From NCBI GenBank assembly GCA_025925185.1, contig JAICLV010000067.1, forward strand, positions 1-12,253: DNA of 12,253 bases. The letters are read 5' to 3'. Shown piece after piece: positions 1-6,463 of the stretch; position 1 is the stretch's first letter, and each line of letters begins with the position of its first letter. Below the pieces are notes generated by a model, which ran no database searches, was not told where the DNA came from, and saw only the letters and a program-made list of their open reading frames with translations. The position numbers and the translations under genes are program-made. Source of the stretch: Acidothermaceae bacterium. GTDB taxonomy: Bacteria; Actinomycetota; Actinomycetes; Acidothermales; Acidothermaceae.

Positions 1-1
1 C

Positions 2-112
2 AGCGGCACGCCGTTCTTTACAGCCCTGGACAACTGGGTGAACCTGAGACTGGTGGAGACGCGGACGTTTCCCAACGGCGTGGTTTTGACCAGGTACGAG
101 ACCAAGCGCTGA
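2..112 (+). CDS. C-terminal end of an unidentified protein (5' end outside window)
   Basis: An open frame enters from the left edge and ends at a TGA after 36 codons. The visible peptide contains GTPFFTALDNWVNLRLVETR and ends in TRYETKR. Its mixed polar and hydrophobic make-up looks like a genuine folded C-terminus. The two other plus frames give Arg/Gly-rich peptides typical of shadow translation. I do not recognise the family and assign no function. The rest of the gene lies upstream of the window. Nothing downstream on the plus strand looks linked to it. Confidence 0.5.
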   Translation, partial: SGTPFFTALDNWVNLRLVETRTFPNGVVLTRYETKR

Positions 113-363
113 GCGCCCGACGTCGGACCGGCGTGGCGGTAAGCGAGGGGGTCGTATCGCAAAGCGGATAGCCACGACAGTGACCGAGCTCGATCCCGGC
201 GAGCAACCGACGCAGGTGGGCGGACGAGGTCGAAGCCGTCCTGGGAGCCGACCGATAGGCGCTACTCTGACGCGCCGTTGTCGCGGCTGAGCTCGCGGAG
301 CTGGCATTGAGTCACCTGTCTTCATGCCGGTGCCTGGGCGGGTGTGATCCGGCCGCCGCGCCA
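113..363. other. Non-coding stretch with nothing recognised
   Basis: I see no convincing gene, RNA or repeat between the partial gene at the left edge and the insertion-sequence remnant. Short open frames exist on both strands but are Arg/Ser/Pro-rich and have no ribosome binding site. One plus-strand frame ends in a plausible-looking tail (RRWADEVEAVLGADR then TAG at about 256-258), but it is closed by a TGA a short way upstream. It could be a gene remnant or chance. Given the debris immediately to the right, this is probably decayed accessory DNA. Confidence 0.4.
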
Positions 364-462
364 TGAACCGTCCCCGGTTCTTTGCCGCTCCTATGTCGGT
401 GCCGGGGCCTTGTCGGCTGGCGGGTTGAGCTGAGCGTAGTCGGCGGCCTCGTATTCGTCAGG
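364..462 (-). mobile_element. Right-end remnant of an IS3-like insertion sequence
   Basis: Seen: on the minus strand a 23-residue tail (PDEYEAADYAQLNPPADKAP...) ends in TAG at 391-393. About 27 nt further on, the strand reads CGGGGACGGTTCA and ends in CA at 364. Family knowledge: IS3-family OrfB transposases often end in a 'TP.E.E..YY..LN' type tail followed by a short spacer and a terminal repeat with TG...CA ends. The rest of the transposase and the left end are absent. The fragment begins at the junction with the broken merR gene. No flanking target duplication can be shown. The call rests on tail resemblance and end geometry, so it is tentative. Confidence 0.4.
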
Positions 463-628
463 CCCGGCGGATGAACTGCAGCCGGTCTCGGTCGCGTTCG
501 GTGTACCGGCGATACCCGTTGCCTTGACGCTCGGGCACGTTGATCAGGCCGCGCCGCTGATAAAACCGGACCGTCTCGACAGTCACACCCCCGGCCGCAG
601 CAACCGGCCCGATCGTGAATGAGGTCAC
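458..628 (-). pseudogene. Truncated MerR-family (mercury-regulator-like) gene, N-terminal DNA-binding part only
   Basis: A GTG start (628) opens a 56-codon frame with a clear MerR winged helix-turn-helix: FTIGPVAAAGGVTVETVRFY at residues 4-23, QRRGLI, then GNGYRRYTERDRDRLQFIRR. Complete MerR proteins run to about 130-145 residues and continue past 'FIRRA' with the rest of the helix and the metal-binding C-terminal region. Here a TGA follows at once, and the next bases read as an IS3-like transposase tail in another frame. The helix-turn-helix is intact, but the dimerisation helix and effector domain are lost. A truncated product is therefore unlikely to regulate normally. It lies 35 nt downstream of the P450 gene on the same strand. 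The closest family type by motif (VETIRFYQRRGL) is the Hg/heavy-metal MerR group. Confidence 0.75.
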
Positions 629-662
629 GCTCGCAGGCTAAGCCACGTAACGCGCTACGGAG

Positions 663-1832
663 TCAAGTCAGCTCGACAACCAACCTGTCGGGCATGCGGA
701 ACGACAGGTTCTCGGCGTGCCGCGGCGCGCGCACCACTCGGCATCCCGAGAGCATCGCCGCGACTTCCTCGACGACAACCTCAGCCTCCATTGTCGCGAG
801 GTGCGCGCCCAGACACCGGTGCAAACCGGCGCCGAACGCGAGGTGCCGCCGCGAACCGCGCTGCCCTGGCACGAACCCATGTGGCTGATCGACGATCGCG
901 CTGTCACGCCCGGCCGCGGCCAGCCGCAACACCACCGAACCGCCAGCCGGGATCGCGACGCCACCCAACGTCGTCTCCCTTGTCGTCAATCGTCGCCATG
1001 TCACGACCGAGGTGTCGGTGCGCAAGGCCTCGGCCACCACGTCGGACGACGAAACGCTGCCGTCAACAACCGCCCCAACTACCGCTGGCGTGTCGAGCAG
1101 TCGACGCATCAACGCCGTCAGGAACTGCGATGTGGTCTCCTGGCCGGCCACCAGCAGGAAGAACAGCACCGCGACGACGTCGTCCTCGTCGAGGTTGTTG
1201 TCGATGTAGTGCGAGCGCAGGGTGGCAGCTAAACCCGGACCACTGCGCGCGAATTCCCTTAATCGAGCGTGATAGTTGCCCACGATGTGCGCCAACGCCA
1301 ACTGGCGGTCGTCATCGATCGGCGCCCAGAACAGCTCGAGTGCAGCGGCAGAGAACTCCTTGACGACGTCGATCTCGTCGTCGGGCAGTGCGATCAGCCG
1401 ACCAAGCACGACCAGCGGCAACGCATGCGAGATCTCGAGGTGCAGGTCGACCTGCTCCCCCGTTCGCAGCCGGCCCTCGATCCGCGCCACGTCGTCGCGA
1501 ACCAGTTTCCCGACGAACGGACGTTGCTCGGCCACCCGGCTCGGCTGCAAGAATTCCGCGACAACTGAACGAATCCCCGCGTGCGACGGTCCGCCGTTGT
1601 TGGCCAGCGTGTGCGGCAAGCGGAAGCCATACGACGTCAGCACCCGCAGCGCCTTCGTCGACATCGGCGTGACCGCGTCGAGCGCGTTGTCAGGTGCGAA
1701 TGTCGCCGGATCGGCGAGCACCTCACGCGTCAGCGCATTCGACGACACCAGCCAGTGCCCGCCCACCTCCGCGACCGCCGCACCGGGCACAGCTTCCCAG
1801 TCTTCGAACAGCGTCGAGTGCGCCGTGGTCAT
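663..1832 (-). CDS. Cytochrome P450 at the end of the biotin operon (BioI-like role possible)
   Basis: Encodes a soluble bacterial-type P450 of 389 residues, near the usual 390-420. Motifs in order: the C-helix H84-xxx-R88, the I-helix oxygen-activating motif AGQETT (229-234), the K-helix ExxR as EALR (268-271), and the heme-binding loop [10 protein letters not shown] (333-342) with Cys340 as thiolate ligand. All key residues are present, so it should bind heme. The ATG shares a 4-nt ATGA overlap with the bioA stop. No good Shine-Dalgarno is visible, so translation is probably coupled to bioA. In Bacillus, the operon-encoded P450 BioI (CYP107H) cleaves acyl-ACP to pimeloyl-ACP. The same job here is inferred from position only. 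Redox partners are not in the window. Confidence is high for P450 and low for substrate. Confidence 0.93.
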   Translation of the reverse strand: MTTAHSTLFEDWEAVPGAAVAEVGGHWLVSSNALTREVLADPATFAPDNALDAVTPMSTKALRVLTSYGFRLPHTLANNGGPSHAGIRSVVAEFLQPSRVAEQRPFVGKLVRDDVARIEGRLRTGEQVDLHLEISHALPLVVLGRLIALPDDEIDVVKEFSAAALELFWAPIDDDRQLALAHIVGNYHARLREFARSGPGLAATLRSHYIDNNLDEDDVVAVLFFLLVAGQETTSQFLTALMRRLLDTPAVVGAVVDGSVSSSDVVAEALRTDTSVVTWRRLTTRETTLGGVAIPAGGSVVLRLAAAGRDSAIVDQPHGFVPGQRGSRRHLAFGAGLHRCLGAHLATMEAEVVVEEVAAMLSGCRVVRAPRHAENLSFRMPDRLVVELT

Positions 1833-3103
1833 CCGCTCGTCACCGCCTCGGCGGCCGCGCCGATTGCAGCAGCGATGGCGTCGACGTCGTCGTCCGTGCA
1901 GATGTACGGCGGCATGGTGTAGACGAGGTCGCGGAACGGCCGCACCCACACGCCTCGCTCGAGCGCCGCAGCCGTCGCTGTCTCGACATCGAACGTGTTC
2001 TTCAGCTGGACGACGCCCACGGCGCCAAGCACTCGCACGTCGGCGACGCCGCTGAGCGACACACACGGCGTTAGCCCTTCTACGAGGCGGGCTTCGACGC
2101 GTTTGACGTTCGCCCGCCAATCGTTGTCGGCCAGCAGGTCGAGATTGGCCAGTGCGACCGCGCACGCCAAGGGATTCGCCATGAATGTCGGCCCGTGCAT
2201 GAGCGCCCCGCCCTCGCCCTCCGACACCGCACGCGCGACCTCGGCGGTGCACAGCACCGCGGCCAACGTCAGGTACCCACCGGTCAGCGCCTTGCCCACG
2301 CACACGATGTCGGGAACCACATCCGCATGGTGCATCGCGAACAGCTCGCCGGTGCGGCCGAAGCCGGTCGCGATCTCGTCGAACACCAACAGCAATCCGT
2401 ACGCGTCAGCCAGATTTCGCAGTACACGCAGGCATTCCGGCGGATAGACGTGCATGCCGCCAGCGCCTTGCAGCACTGGCTCGACGATGATTGCCGCCAG
2501 TTCCTCCGAGTGCCGCTCGACGAGTCCCGCTGTCTCGTACGCCCACTCGGAGATGTCGGCCTCGAGCCCCGCCGGTGGTCGCGGCGCGAAGACTTGCTCG
2601 GCCAGCGCTCCCCTGAAGAGCTGGTGCATCCCGTCGACGGGGTCGCACACGCTCATCGCGCCGAACGTGTCCCCGTGGTAACCGCCGCGGACGGTGAGCA
2701 AACGGGTGCGTCGTCCACGATTTCGTTGGTACTGCAGGCAGATCTTGATGGCGACCTCGACCGACACGGAGCCGGAGTCGGCGAAGAACACGTGCTGCAA
2801 CGGCGGTGGTGTCAGCTCGATCAGCCGCTGCGCCAACCGGATCGCCGGCTCGTGCGTGAGGCCGCCGAACATCACGTGGCTCATCGAGTCGAGCTGGGCG
2901 CGGGCCGCGGCGTCCAGCGCGGGATGGCGGTAGCCGTGGATGGCGCACCACCACGACGACATCGCGTCGACCACCTCACGGCCGTCAGAAAGCCTTAATC
3001 TGACGCCCTTCGCGGAGGTCACCAGCCGAGCCGGGCTAGGCGAGGTCATCGACGCGTACGGGTGCCACACGTGGTCGCGGTCGAAGTCGAGCAAGTCGCT
3101 CAC
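1829..3103 (-). CDS. bioA: Adenosylmethionine-8-amino-7-oxononanoate aminotransferase (DAPA synthase)
   Basis: PLP-dependent class III aminotransferase of 424 residues. It converts 7-keto-8-aminopelargonate to 7,8-diaminopelargonate with S-adenosylmethionine as amino donor. Visible family signatures: HVWHPY near the start (11-16), the substrate-site tryptophans in [13 protein letters not shown] (49-61), [14 protein letters not shown] (107-120), [11 protein letters not shown] (242-252), PLP lysine Lys271 in [20 protein letters not shown] (305-315), and [13 protein letters not shown] (388-400) with the carboxylate-binding arginine. The GTG start was chosen because the protein then begins [16 protein letters not shown] as in homologues, GGAG lies upstream, and it overlaps the bsaP stop as GTGA. 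The frame continues 28 codons further upstream, but that extension lies inside bsaP. The P450 follows with an ATGA overlap. Confidence 0.97.
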   Translation of the reverse strand: MSDLLDFDRDHVWHPYASMTSPSPARLVTSAKGVRLRLSDGREVVDAMSSWWCAIHGYRHPALDAAARAQLDSMSHVMFGGLTHEPAIRLAQRLIELTPPPLQHVFFADSGSVSVEVAIKICLQYQRNRGRRTRLLTVRGGYHGDTFGAMSVCDPVDGMHQLFRGALAEQVFAPRPPAGLEADISEWAYETAGLVERHSEELAAIIVEPVLQGAGGMHVYPPECLRVLRNLADAYGLLLVFDEIATGFGRTGELFAMHHADVVPDIVCVGKALTGGYLTLAAVLCTAEVARAVSEGEGGALMHGPTFMANPLACAVALANLDLLADNDWRANVKRVEARLVEGLTPCVSLSGVADVRVLGAVGVVQLKNTFDVETATAAALERGVWVRPFRDLVYTMPPYICTDDDVDAIAAAIGAAAEAVTSG

Positions 3104-3297
3104 GCCACTTCTCCATGTTGCGAGCAGCGCGCGGAGTAGCCGCGGGGCGTCACCTGCACAACCAATCGTCGTCCGCACTCGACGCAATAACGCGGCGGCT
3201 CAAGCTCACGCGCCGCCGTGCACGCCGCGTGATCGTCGTCCGACAATGCGGTTTTCGCTTTGCCGCAACGGTCGCAAAAGCCGAGCGCAATGTTCAC
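3100..3297 (-). CDS. bsaP: Biotin synthase auxiliary protein BsaP
   Basis: A 65-residue cysteine-rich protein directly after bioB. Six cysteines are arranged as C8-xx-C11, C26 (DDHAAC), C38-xx-C41 (CVECGRR) and C58 (ARCSQHG), resembling a metal-binding ribbon. Established knowledge: a small Cys-rich protein encoded next to bioB in mycobacteria (Rv1590 of M. tuberculosis, BsaP) is needed by actinobacterial BioB to convert dethiobiotin to biotin, apparently in connection with the sulfur-donating [2Fe-2S] cluster. Size, cysteine pattern and position fit. The GTG start shares GTGA with the bioB stop and has no Shine-Dalgarno of its own, so it should be made stoichiometrically with BioB by reinitiation. 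Its stop in turn overlaps the bioA start. A generic zinc-ribbon protein is the alternative. Confidence 0.85.
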   Translation of the reverse strand: MNIALGFCDRCGKAKTALSDDDHAACTAARELEPPRYCVECGRRLVVQVTPRGYSARCSQHGEVA

Positions 3298-4307
3298 AGC
3301 GTGGCTGACAGCGCCTTCACGGGCATCGCAAGTTCATCAAGAAGCACGAGGTCGTCGGCTGGGTCGCGGCCCAAGGTGGTCAGGTAGTTGCCGACAATGA
3401 CGGCGTTGATGCCGCCAAGAAGTCCTTCGCGTGTGCCGAGATCGCCGAGCGTGATCTCCCGGCCGCCGGCGTACCGAAGAATGGTGCGCGGCAACGCAAG
3501 ACGGAACATCGCGATTGTGCGCAACGCCTCTTTCGCGTCGAGCACGGGAAGGTCGCCGAACGGGGTGCCGGGCCGCGGGTTGAGGAAGTTGAGCGGCACC
3601 TCGTCGGGTTGTAGTTCCGCTAGCTGGGCGGCGAACTCGGCGCGTTGGGCGCGGGTCTCCCCCATGCCGACAATGCCCCCGCAGCACACCTCCATGCCAG
3701 CCTCGCCGACCATCCGCAGCGTCTCCCATCGCTCCTCCCACGTGTGCGTGGTGACGACGTTCGCGAAGTACGAGCGCGCGGTCTCAAGGTTGTGGTTGTA
3801 GCGGTGCACGCCGATGGCCGCGAGCTCGTCGACCTGCTCTTGGGTGAGCATCCCGAGAGAGCAGGCGATGTTGATGTCGACCTCGTCGCGAATCGCTTTG
3901 ACGCCGTCGCGCACTTGGTTCATAAGGCGCTCGTCGGGGCCTCTGACCGCCGCCACGATGCAGAACTCGGTGGCGCCCGTCTGCGCGGTTTGCTTCGCCG
4001 CCTCGACGAGTTGGGAGATGTCGAGCCAGGCCGCGCGCACCGGTGAGTCGAAGCGGCCGGACTGCGAGCAGAAGTGGCAGTCCTCGGGGCAGCCGCCCGT
4101 CTTGACCGAGACGATGCCCTCGACCTCCACCTCGGGTCCGCACCAACGCATCCGGACGTCGTGGGCGAGCTGCAGCAGCTCGGGCAGCCGGTCGTCGGGG
4201 ACGCCGAGCACGCGGATCAGGTCGGCTTCGCTCAGGCCGCGGCCGCGTTCGAGCACCTGCTCGCGGGCGCTCGCCAGCACGTCGAGCGTGTCGAGGACGT
4301 CGGTCAC
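3294..4307 (-). CDS. bioB: Biotin synthase (radical SAM)
   Basis: A 337-residue radical-SAM enzyme that inserts sulfur into dethiobiotin, the last step of biotin synthesis. The [4Fe-4S] site is CPEDCHFC (C73, C77, C80). The [2Fe-2S] ligands expected from E. coli BioB are present: C116 (ATEFCIVAA), C149 (NIACSLG), a Cys in [10 protein letters not shown] (208/209) and R278 (ILRYAGGRE). YNHNLET (170-176) and [10 protein letters not shown] (240-249) are also family hallmarks. The GTG at 4307 was chosen over the in-frame start 30 bases upstream, because GGAGG sits 8 nt before it and the protein then begins [12 protein letters not shown]. It is the first gene of the coupled bioB-bsaP-bioA-P450 unit. 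A TANNNT box lies upstream. No recognisable biotin-regulator operator was found. Confidence 0.98.
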   Translation of the reverse strand: MTDVLDTLDVLASAREQVLERGRGLSEADLIRVLGVPDDRLPELLQLAHDVRMRWCGPEVEVEGIVSVKTGGCPEDCHFCSQSGRFDSPVRAAWLDISQLVEAAKQTAQTGATEFCIVAAVRGPDERLMNQVRDGVKAIRDEVDINIACSLGMLTQEQVDELAAIGVHRYNHNLETARSYFANVVTTHTWEERWETLRMVGEAGMEVCCGGIVGMGETRAQRAEFAAQLAELQPDEVPLNFLNPRPGTPFGDLPVLDAKEALRTIAMFRLALPRTILRYAGGREITLGDLGTREGLLGGINAVIVGNYLTTLGRDPADDLVLLDELAMPVKALSATL

Positions 4308-4349
4308 CGGGGGCTCCTCCTTCACCTGCTCGCGCACCCGCGCAGGGGC

Positions 4350-4355
4350 AGCCTA
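4350..4355 (-). promoter_or_regulatory. Possible -10 box of the bioB operon
   Basis: The minus strand reads TAGGCT, a fit to the actinobacterial TANNNT -10 consensus, 43 nt upstream of the bioB GTG. No convincing -35 is visible at the usual distance. A transcript starting about 7 nt downstream would have a short leader carrying the GGAGG of bioB. This is weak evidence alone. It is supported mainly by the 170-bp gap and the repeat structure separating bioB from yjbQ. Confidence 0.3.
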
Positions 4356-4381
4356 GCCACGCCGTCGGCAACCGCACGCGG

Positions 4382-4457
4382 ACACCCCGAGCGAGGCTTG
4401 GACCCCCCGAGCTGGGCGTGCACGCCACGCTCAGGGAGTCTCGGCCCCCTGAGCGTG
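4382..4457. repeat. Cluster of short inverted/direct repeats between yjbQ and bioB
   Basis: Within about 75 bases the motif 'CCCCGAGC/CCCTGAGC' recurs at 4385-4392, 4405-4412 and 4447-4454, with an inverted copy at 4429-4436. A perfect 12-bp palindrome, GGCGTGCACGCC (4415-4426), sits between copies and abuts the hairpin described separately. The modular look suggests a small dispersed intergenic repeat rather than a simple terminator. Whether it recurs elsewhere in the genome cannot be judged from this window. Confidence 0.5.
4426..4457 (-). terminator. Hairpin downstream of yjbQ, candidate terminator
   Basis: A perfect 11-bp inverted repeat, CACGCTCAGGG / CCCTGAGCGTG, with a 10-nt loop. It begins 20 nt after the yjbQ stop on the minus strand. 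The stem is GC-rich and stable but is not followed by a U-run, as is usual for actinobacterial intrinsic terminators. Its position fits termination of the traR-lspA-rluD-yjbQ transcript ahead of bioB. Being symmetric, it could also act on the opposite strand. Confidence 0.5.
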
Positions 4458-4477
4458 ATCAACTCGCAGGGGCGGCG

Positions 4478-4879
4478 CTAGCCCGGGAGGAAGGTCAGCC
4501 GGACCTTGCGCACCCGGTTGTCGGTGTTGCTGTCGACCACGACCACGCTTTGCCAGGTGCCCAGCGCCGGCCGCCCGCCAACCACCGGCAGCACGAGCGA
4601 CGGCGACACGAACGCGGGCAGCACGTGGTCGCGACCGTGCCCGCGAGAGCCGTGCGCGTGCGTGTATCGGACCTCGCGCGGCCAAACGCGGTCGATGGTC
4701 GCGGCCAGGTCGGACTCCGTGCCCGAGCCGGTCTCGATCAGCGCCACCCCCGCGGTGGCGTGCGGGACGAAGACGTTGAGCAGCCCGTCGCCGCGCGATC
4801 GGCAGAAGTCGGCCACCTCGCCGGTGATGTCGCTGACCAGCGTCGTCCCGGTGTCGACGCGAAACTCGACGCTGTCCAC
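4478..4879 (-). CDS. yjbQ: YjbQ/UPF0047 family protein (secondary thiamine-phosphate synthase type)
   Basis: A 133-residue single-domain protein of the YjbQ (UPF0047) family, whose usual length is 130-140. Family signatures: VPHATAGVALIETG (39-51) with His40, a histidine cluster YTHAHGSRGHGRDH (72-85), and the closing GGRPALGTWQSVVVVD (101-116). Some members show weak thiamine-phosphate synthase activity in E. coli tests. The physiological role of the family is still unclear, so I do not assert a reaction. The GTG at 4879 was chosen because the protein then begins MDSVEFRVDT, AGAGGGG precedes it, and it starts 1 nt after the stop of the pseudouridine synthase. The frame continues 13 codons upstream inside that gene. 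It is the last gene of the operon. Confidence 0.9.
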   Translation of the reverse strand: MDSVEFRVDTGTTLVSDITGEVADFCRSRGDGLLNVFVPHATAGVALIETGSGTESDLAATIDRVWPREVRYTHAHGSRGHGRDHVLPAFVSPSLVLPVVGGRPALGTWQSVVVVDSNTDNRVRKVRLTFLPG

Positions 4880-4880
4880 C

Positions 4881-5834
4881 TCAAAGCCCCTCTCGGACGA
4901 CGGACAGCGCGTGCGCAAGGTCGTCGGGATACGACGAAGCGAACTCCACCGGCCTGCCGTCGGCCGGATGCACGAATCCGAGCCGCGCCGCGTGCAGCCA
5001 CTGCCGCTTCAGGCCCAGCCGAGAAGCCAGCACCGGGTCGGCGCCGTACGTCAGGTCGCCCACGCACGGGTGGCGCACGGCCGCCATATGTACCCGGATC
5101 TGGTGCGTGCGCCCGGTCTCGAGCTTGATCTGCAGCAGGCTCGCCGCCGGGTGCGCCTCCAGCGTCTCGTAGTGCGTGACGCTCGGCCGCCCGCCCGCGA
5201 CCACCGCGAACTTGTAGTCGTGCGTCGGGTGCCGGTCGATCGGCGCGTCGATCGTGCCGCGAGTGGGGTCGGGGTGGCCCTGCACCAGCGCGTGGTAGGT
5301 CTTGTCGACGGTCCGCTCACGAAACGCCTGCTTCAACACGGTGTACGCGCGCTCGCTCTTCGCCACCACCATGAGACCGCTGGTGCCCACGTCGAGCCGG
5401 TGCACAACCCCCTGACGCTCTTCGGCCCCGGACGTCGAAACCCGGTAGCCCGCGGCGGCCAGCGCGCCGACGACGGTCGGGCCGTCCCAGCCGGGGCTCG
5501 GATGCGCCGCGACGCCGACGGGTTTGTCGACCACGATGATGTCGGCGTCGTCCTGCACGACGACAAGCCCGGCGACCGGCGTCGGCGCGATCGCCGTTCC
5601 CGCCTCCGCCGCGACCGGCAGGTCGACTTCGAGCAACGCGCCGGCGGTCACCCGGTCAGACTTCGCGGTCGCCGCGCCGTCGAGTCGCACCCGGCCGTCG
5701 GCGATGAGTTCGGCCGCGCGGGTGCGGGAGAAGCCGAAGAGCCGGGCCAGCGCCGCGTCGAGCCGTTCGCCGTCGAGCCCGTCCGGCACCGGCAGCGAGC
5801 GGAAGTCGGACCCGGCCGTCGCGGGCGTGCTCAC
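4881..5834 (-). CDS. RluA/RluD-family 23S rRNA pseudouridine synthase
   Basis: A 317-residue RNA pseudouridine synthase. The N-terminus (about 18-80) is an S4 RNA-binding domain ([20 protein letters not shown] ... DGRVRLDG). The catalytic RluA-type domain follows, with [12 protein letters not shown] (101-112), the catalytic loop [13 protein letters not shown] (142-154) carrying Asp148, and [12 protein letters not shown]. The layout matches RluD-like enzymes, which modify helix 69 of 23S rRNA in E. coli, but the exact target is not visible here. The GTG start overlaps the lspA stop as GTGA. Adjacency of lspA and this gene is common in actinobacteria and many other bacteria, which supports the call. 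Confidence 0.95.
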   Translation of the reverse strand: MSTPATAGSDFRSLPVPDGLDGERLDAALARLFGFSRTRAAELIADGRVRLDGAATAKSDRVTAGALLEVDLPVAAEAGTAIAPTPVAGLVVVQDDADIIVVDKPVGVAAHPSPGWDGPTVVGALAAAGYRVSTSGAEERQGVVHRLDVGTSGLMVVAKSERAYTVLKQAFRERTVDKTYHALVQGHPDPTRGTIDAPIDRHPTHDYKFAVVAGGRPSVTHYETLEAHPAASLLQIKLETGRTHQIRVHMAAVRHPCVGDLTYGADPVLASRLGLKRQWLHAARLGFVHPADGRPVEFASSYPDDLAHALSVVREGL

Positions 5835-6463
5835 CCGGCGTCGTCGACACGACGCGCGGGCCCGCCGCCGTCGGAGCTCGCCTCGGCCGACCCCGCGTCG
5901 TCCGACTTGTCTTTGTAGGAGACGACCTTGCCGTCGATCTGGCGGCCCATCAACGCGAGCAGGACGGCGAGCACGCCCCCGACCGTGATCGCGGAGTCAG
6001 CCAGATTGAAGACGGCGAAATGCGAGAGGTTGATCCAGTCGACGACGCCGCCGCGAAACACGCCGGGCGAGCGGGCGATCCGGTCGACGAGGTTGCCGGT
6101 GGCCCCACCGAGCAACAGTCCGAGCACGATCGCCCAGGGCCCGCTGTAGAGCTTGCGCGCGGTGCGCAGGATCACCACGATGACGGCGACCGCGACGGCC
6201 GCGAACACGATGGTCGCGCCGCCGCCCATGCTGAACGCGGCGCCCGAGTTCCGGGTCTCCTCCAGCTTGATCAGCCCGCCGAGCAGCCTGATGGGCGCCC
6301 GTTCTGAGAGCGTCGCGACGACGATGATCTTGGAGATGACGTCGATCGCGAGCACGAAGACCGCGACCCCGATCAAGATGCCGATGTGCCGGCGACGGGC
6401 GGGGTGACGTTGGTCGCCGCCCGCGGAGTCGGTTGCTAGCGACGTTCCTCGCGTTGTTTGCAT
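5831..6463 (-). CDS. lspA: Prolipoprotein signal peptidase II
   Basis: A 210-residue integral membrane aspartyl protease that cleaves the signal peptide of diacylglyceryl-modified prolipoproteins. Conserved blocks: DVISKIIV (41-48), RNSGAAFSM (71-79), [10 protein letters not shown] (120-129) with catalytic Asp127, and the second catalytic Asp in [11 protein letters not shown] (152-162, Asp156). Four hydrophobic segments are visible. It carries a polar, basic N-terminal extension of about 26 residues and a 30-residue Asp/Ser-rich C-terminal tail beyond the core (residues about 180-210), both typical of actinobacterial forms. The ATG at 6463 lies inside the traR-like gene (28-nt overlap). No later ATG or GTG would keep the first membrane helix. 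A longer upstream frame is just the overlap with the neighbour. Confidence 0.95.
   Translation of the reverse strand: MQTTRGTSLATDSAGGDQRHPARRRHIGILIGVAVFVLAIDVISKIIVVATLSERAPIRLLGGLIKLEETRNSGAAFSMGGGATIVFAAVAVAVIVVILRTARKLYSGPWAIVLGLLLGGATGNLVDRIARSPGVFRGGVVDWINLSHFAVFNLADSAITVGGVLAVLLALMGRQIDGKVVSYKDKSDDAGSAEASSDGGGPARRVDDAG

Noticed and set aside
1833..2303. N-terminal extension of the P450 frame into bioA
   Set aside because: The frame stays open, but the peptide is Arg-rich shadow sequence overlapping bioA. The P450 fold and the ATGA overlap place the start at 1832.
619..2998. Several long plus-strand open frames opposite the P450 and bioA genes
   Set aside because: Arg/Ser/Thr/Pro-rich peptides from antisense high-GC DNA. 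The minus strand carries complete recognised enzymes.
3104..3187. 28-codon upstream extension of bioA
   Set aside because: It lies inside bsaP and has no family similarity. GTG 3103 has GGAG upstream and the GTGA overlap.
4308..4477. Biotin-regulator (BirA/BioQ-type) operator ahead of bioB
   Set aside because: I looked for a dyad with the expected AT-rich GTTCA/TGAAC-like arms. Only GC-rich palindromes are present, so no operator is called.
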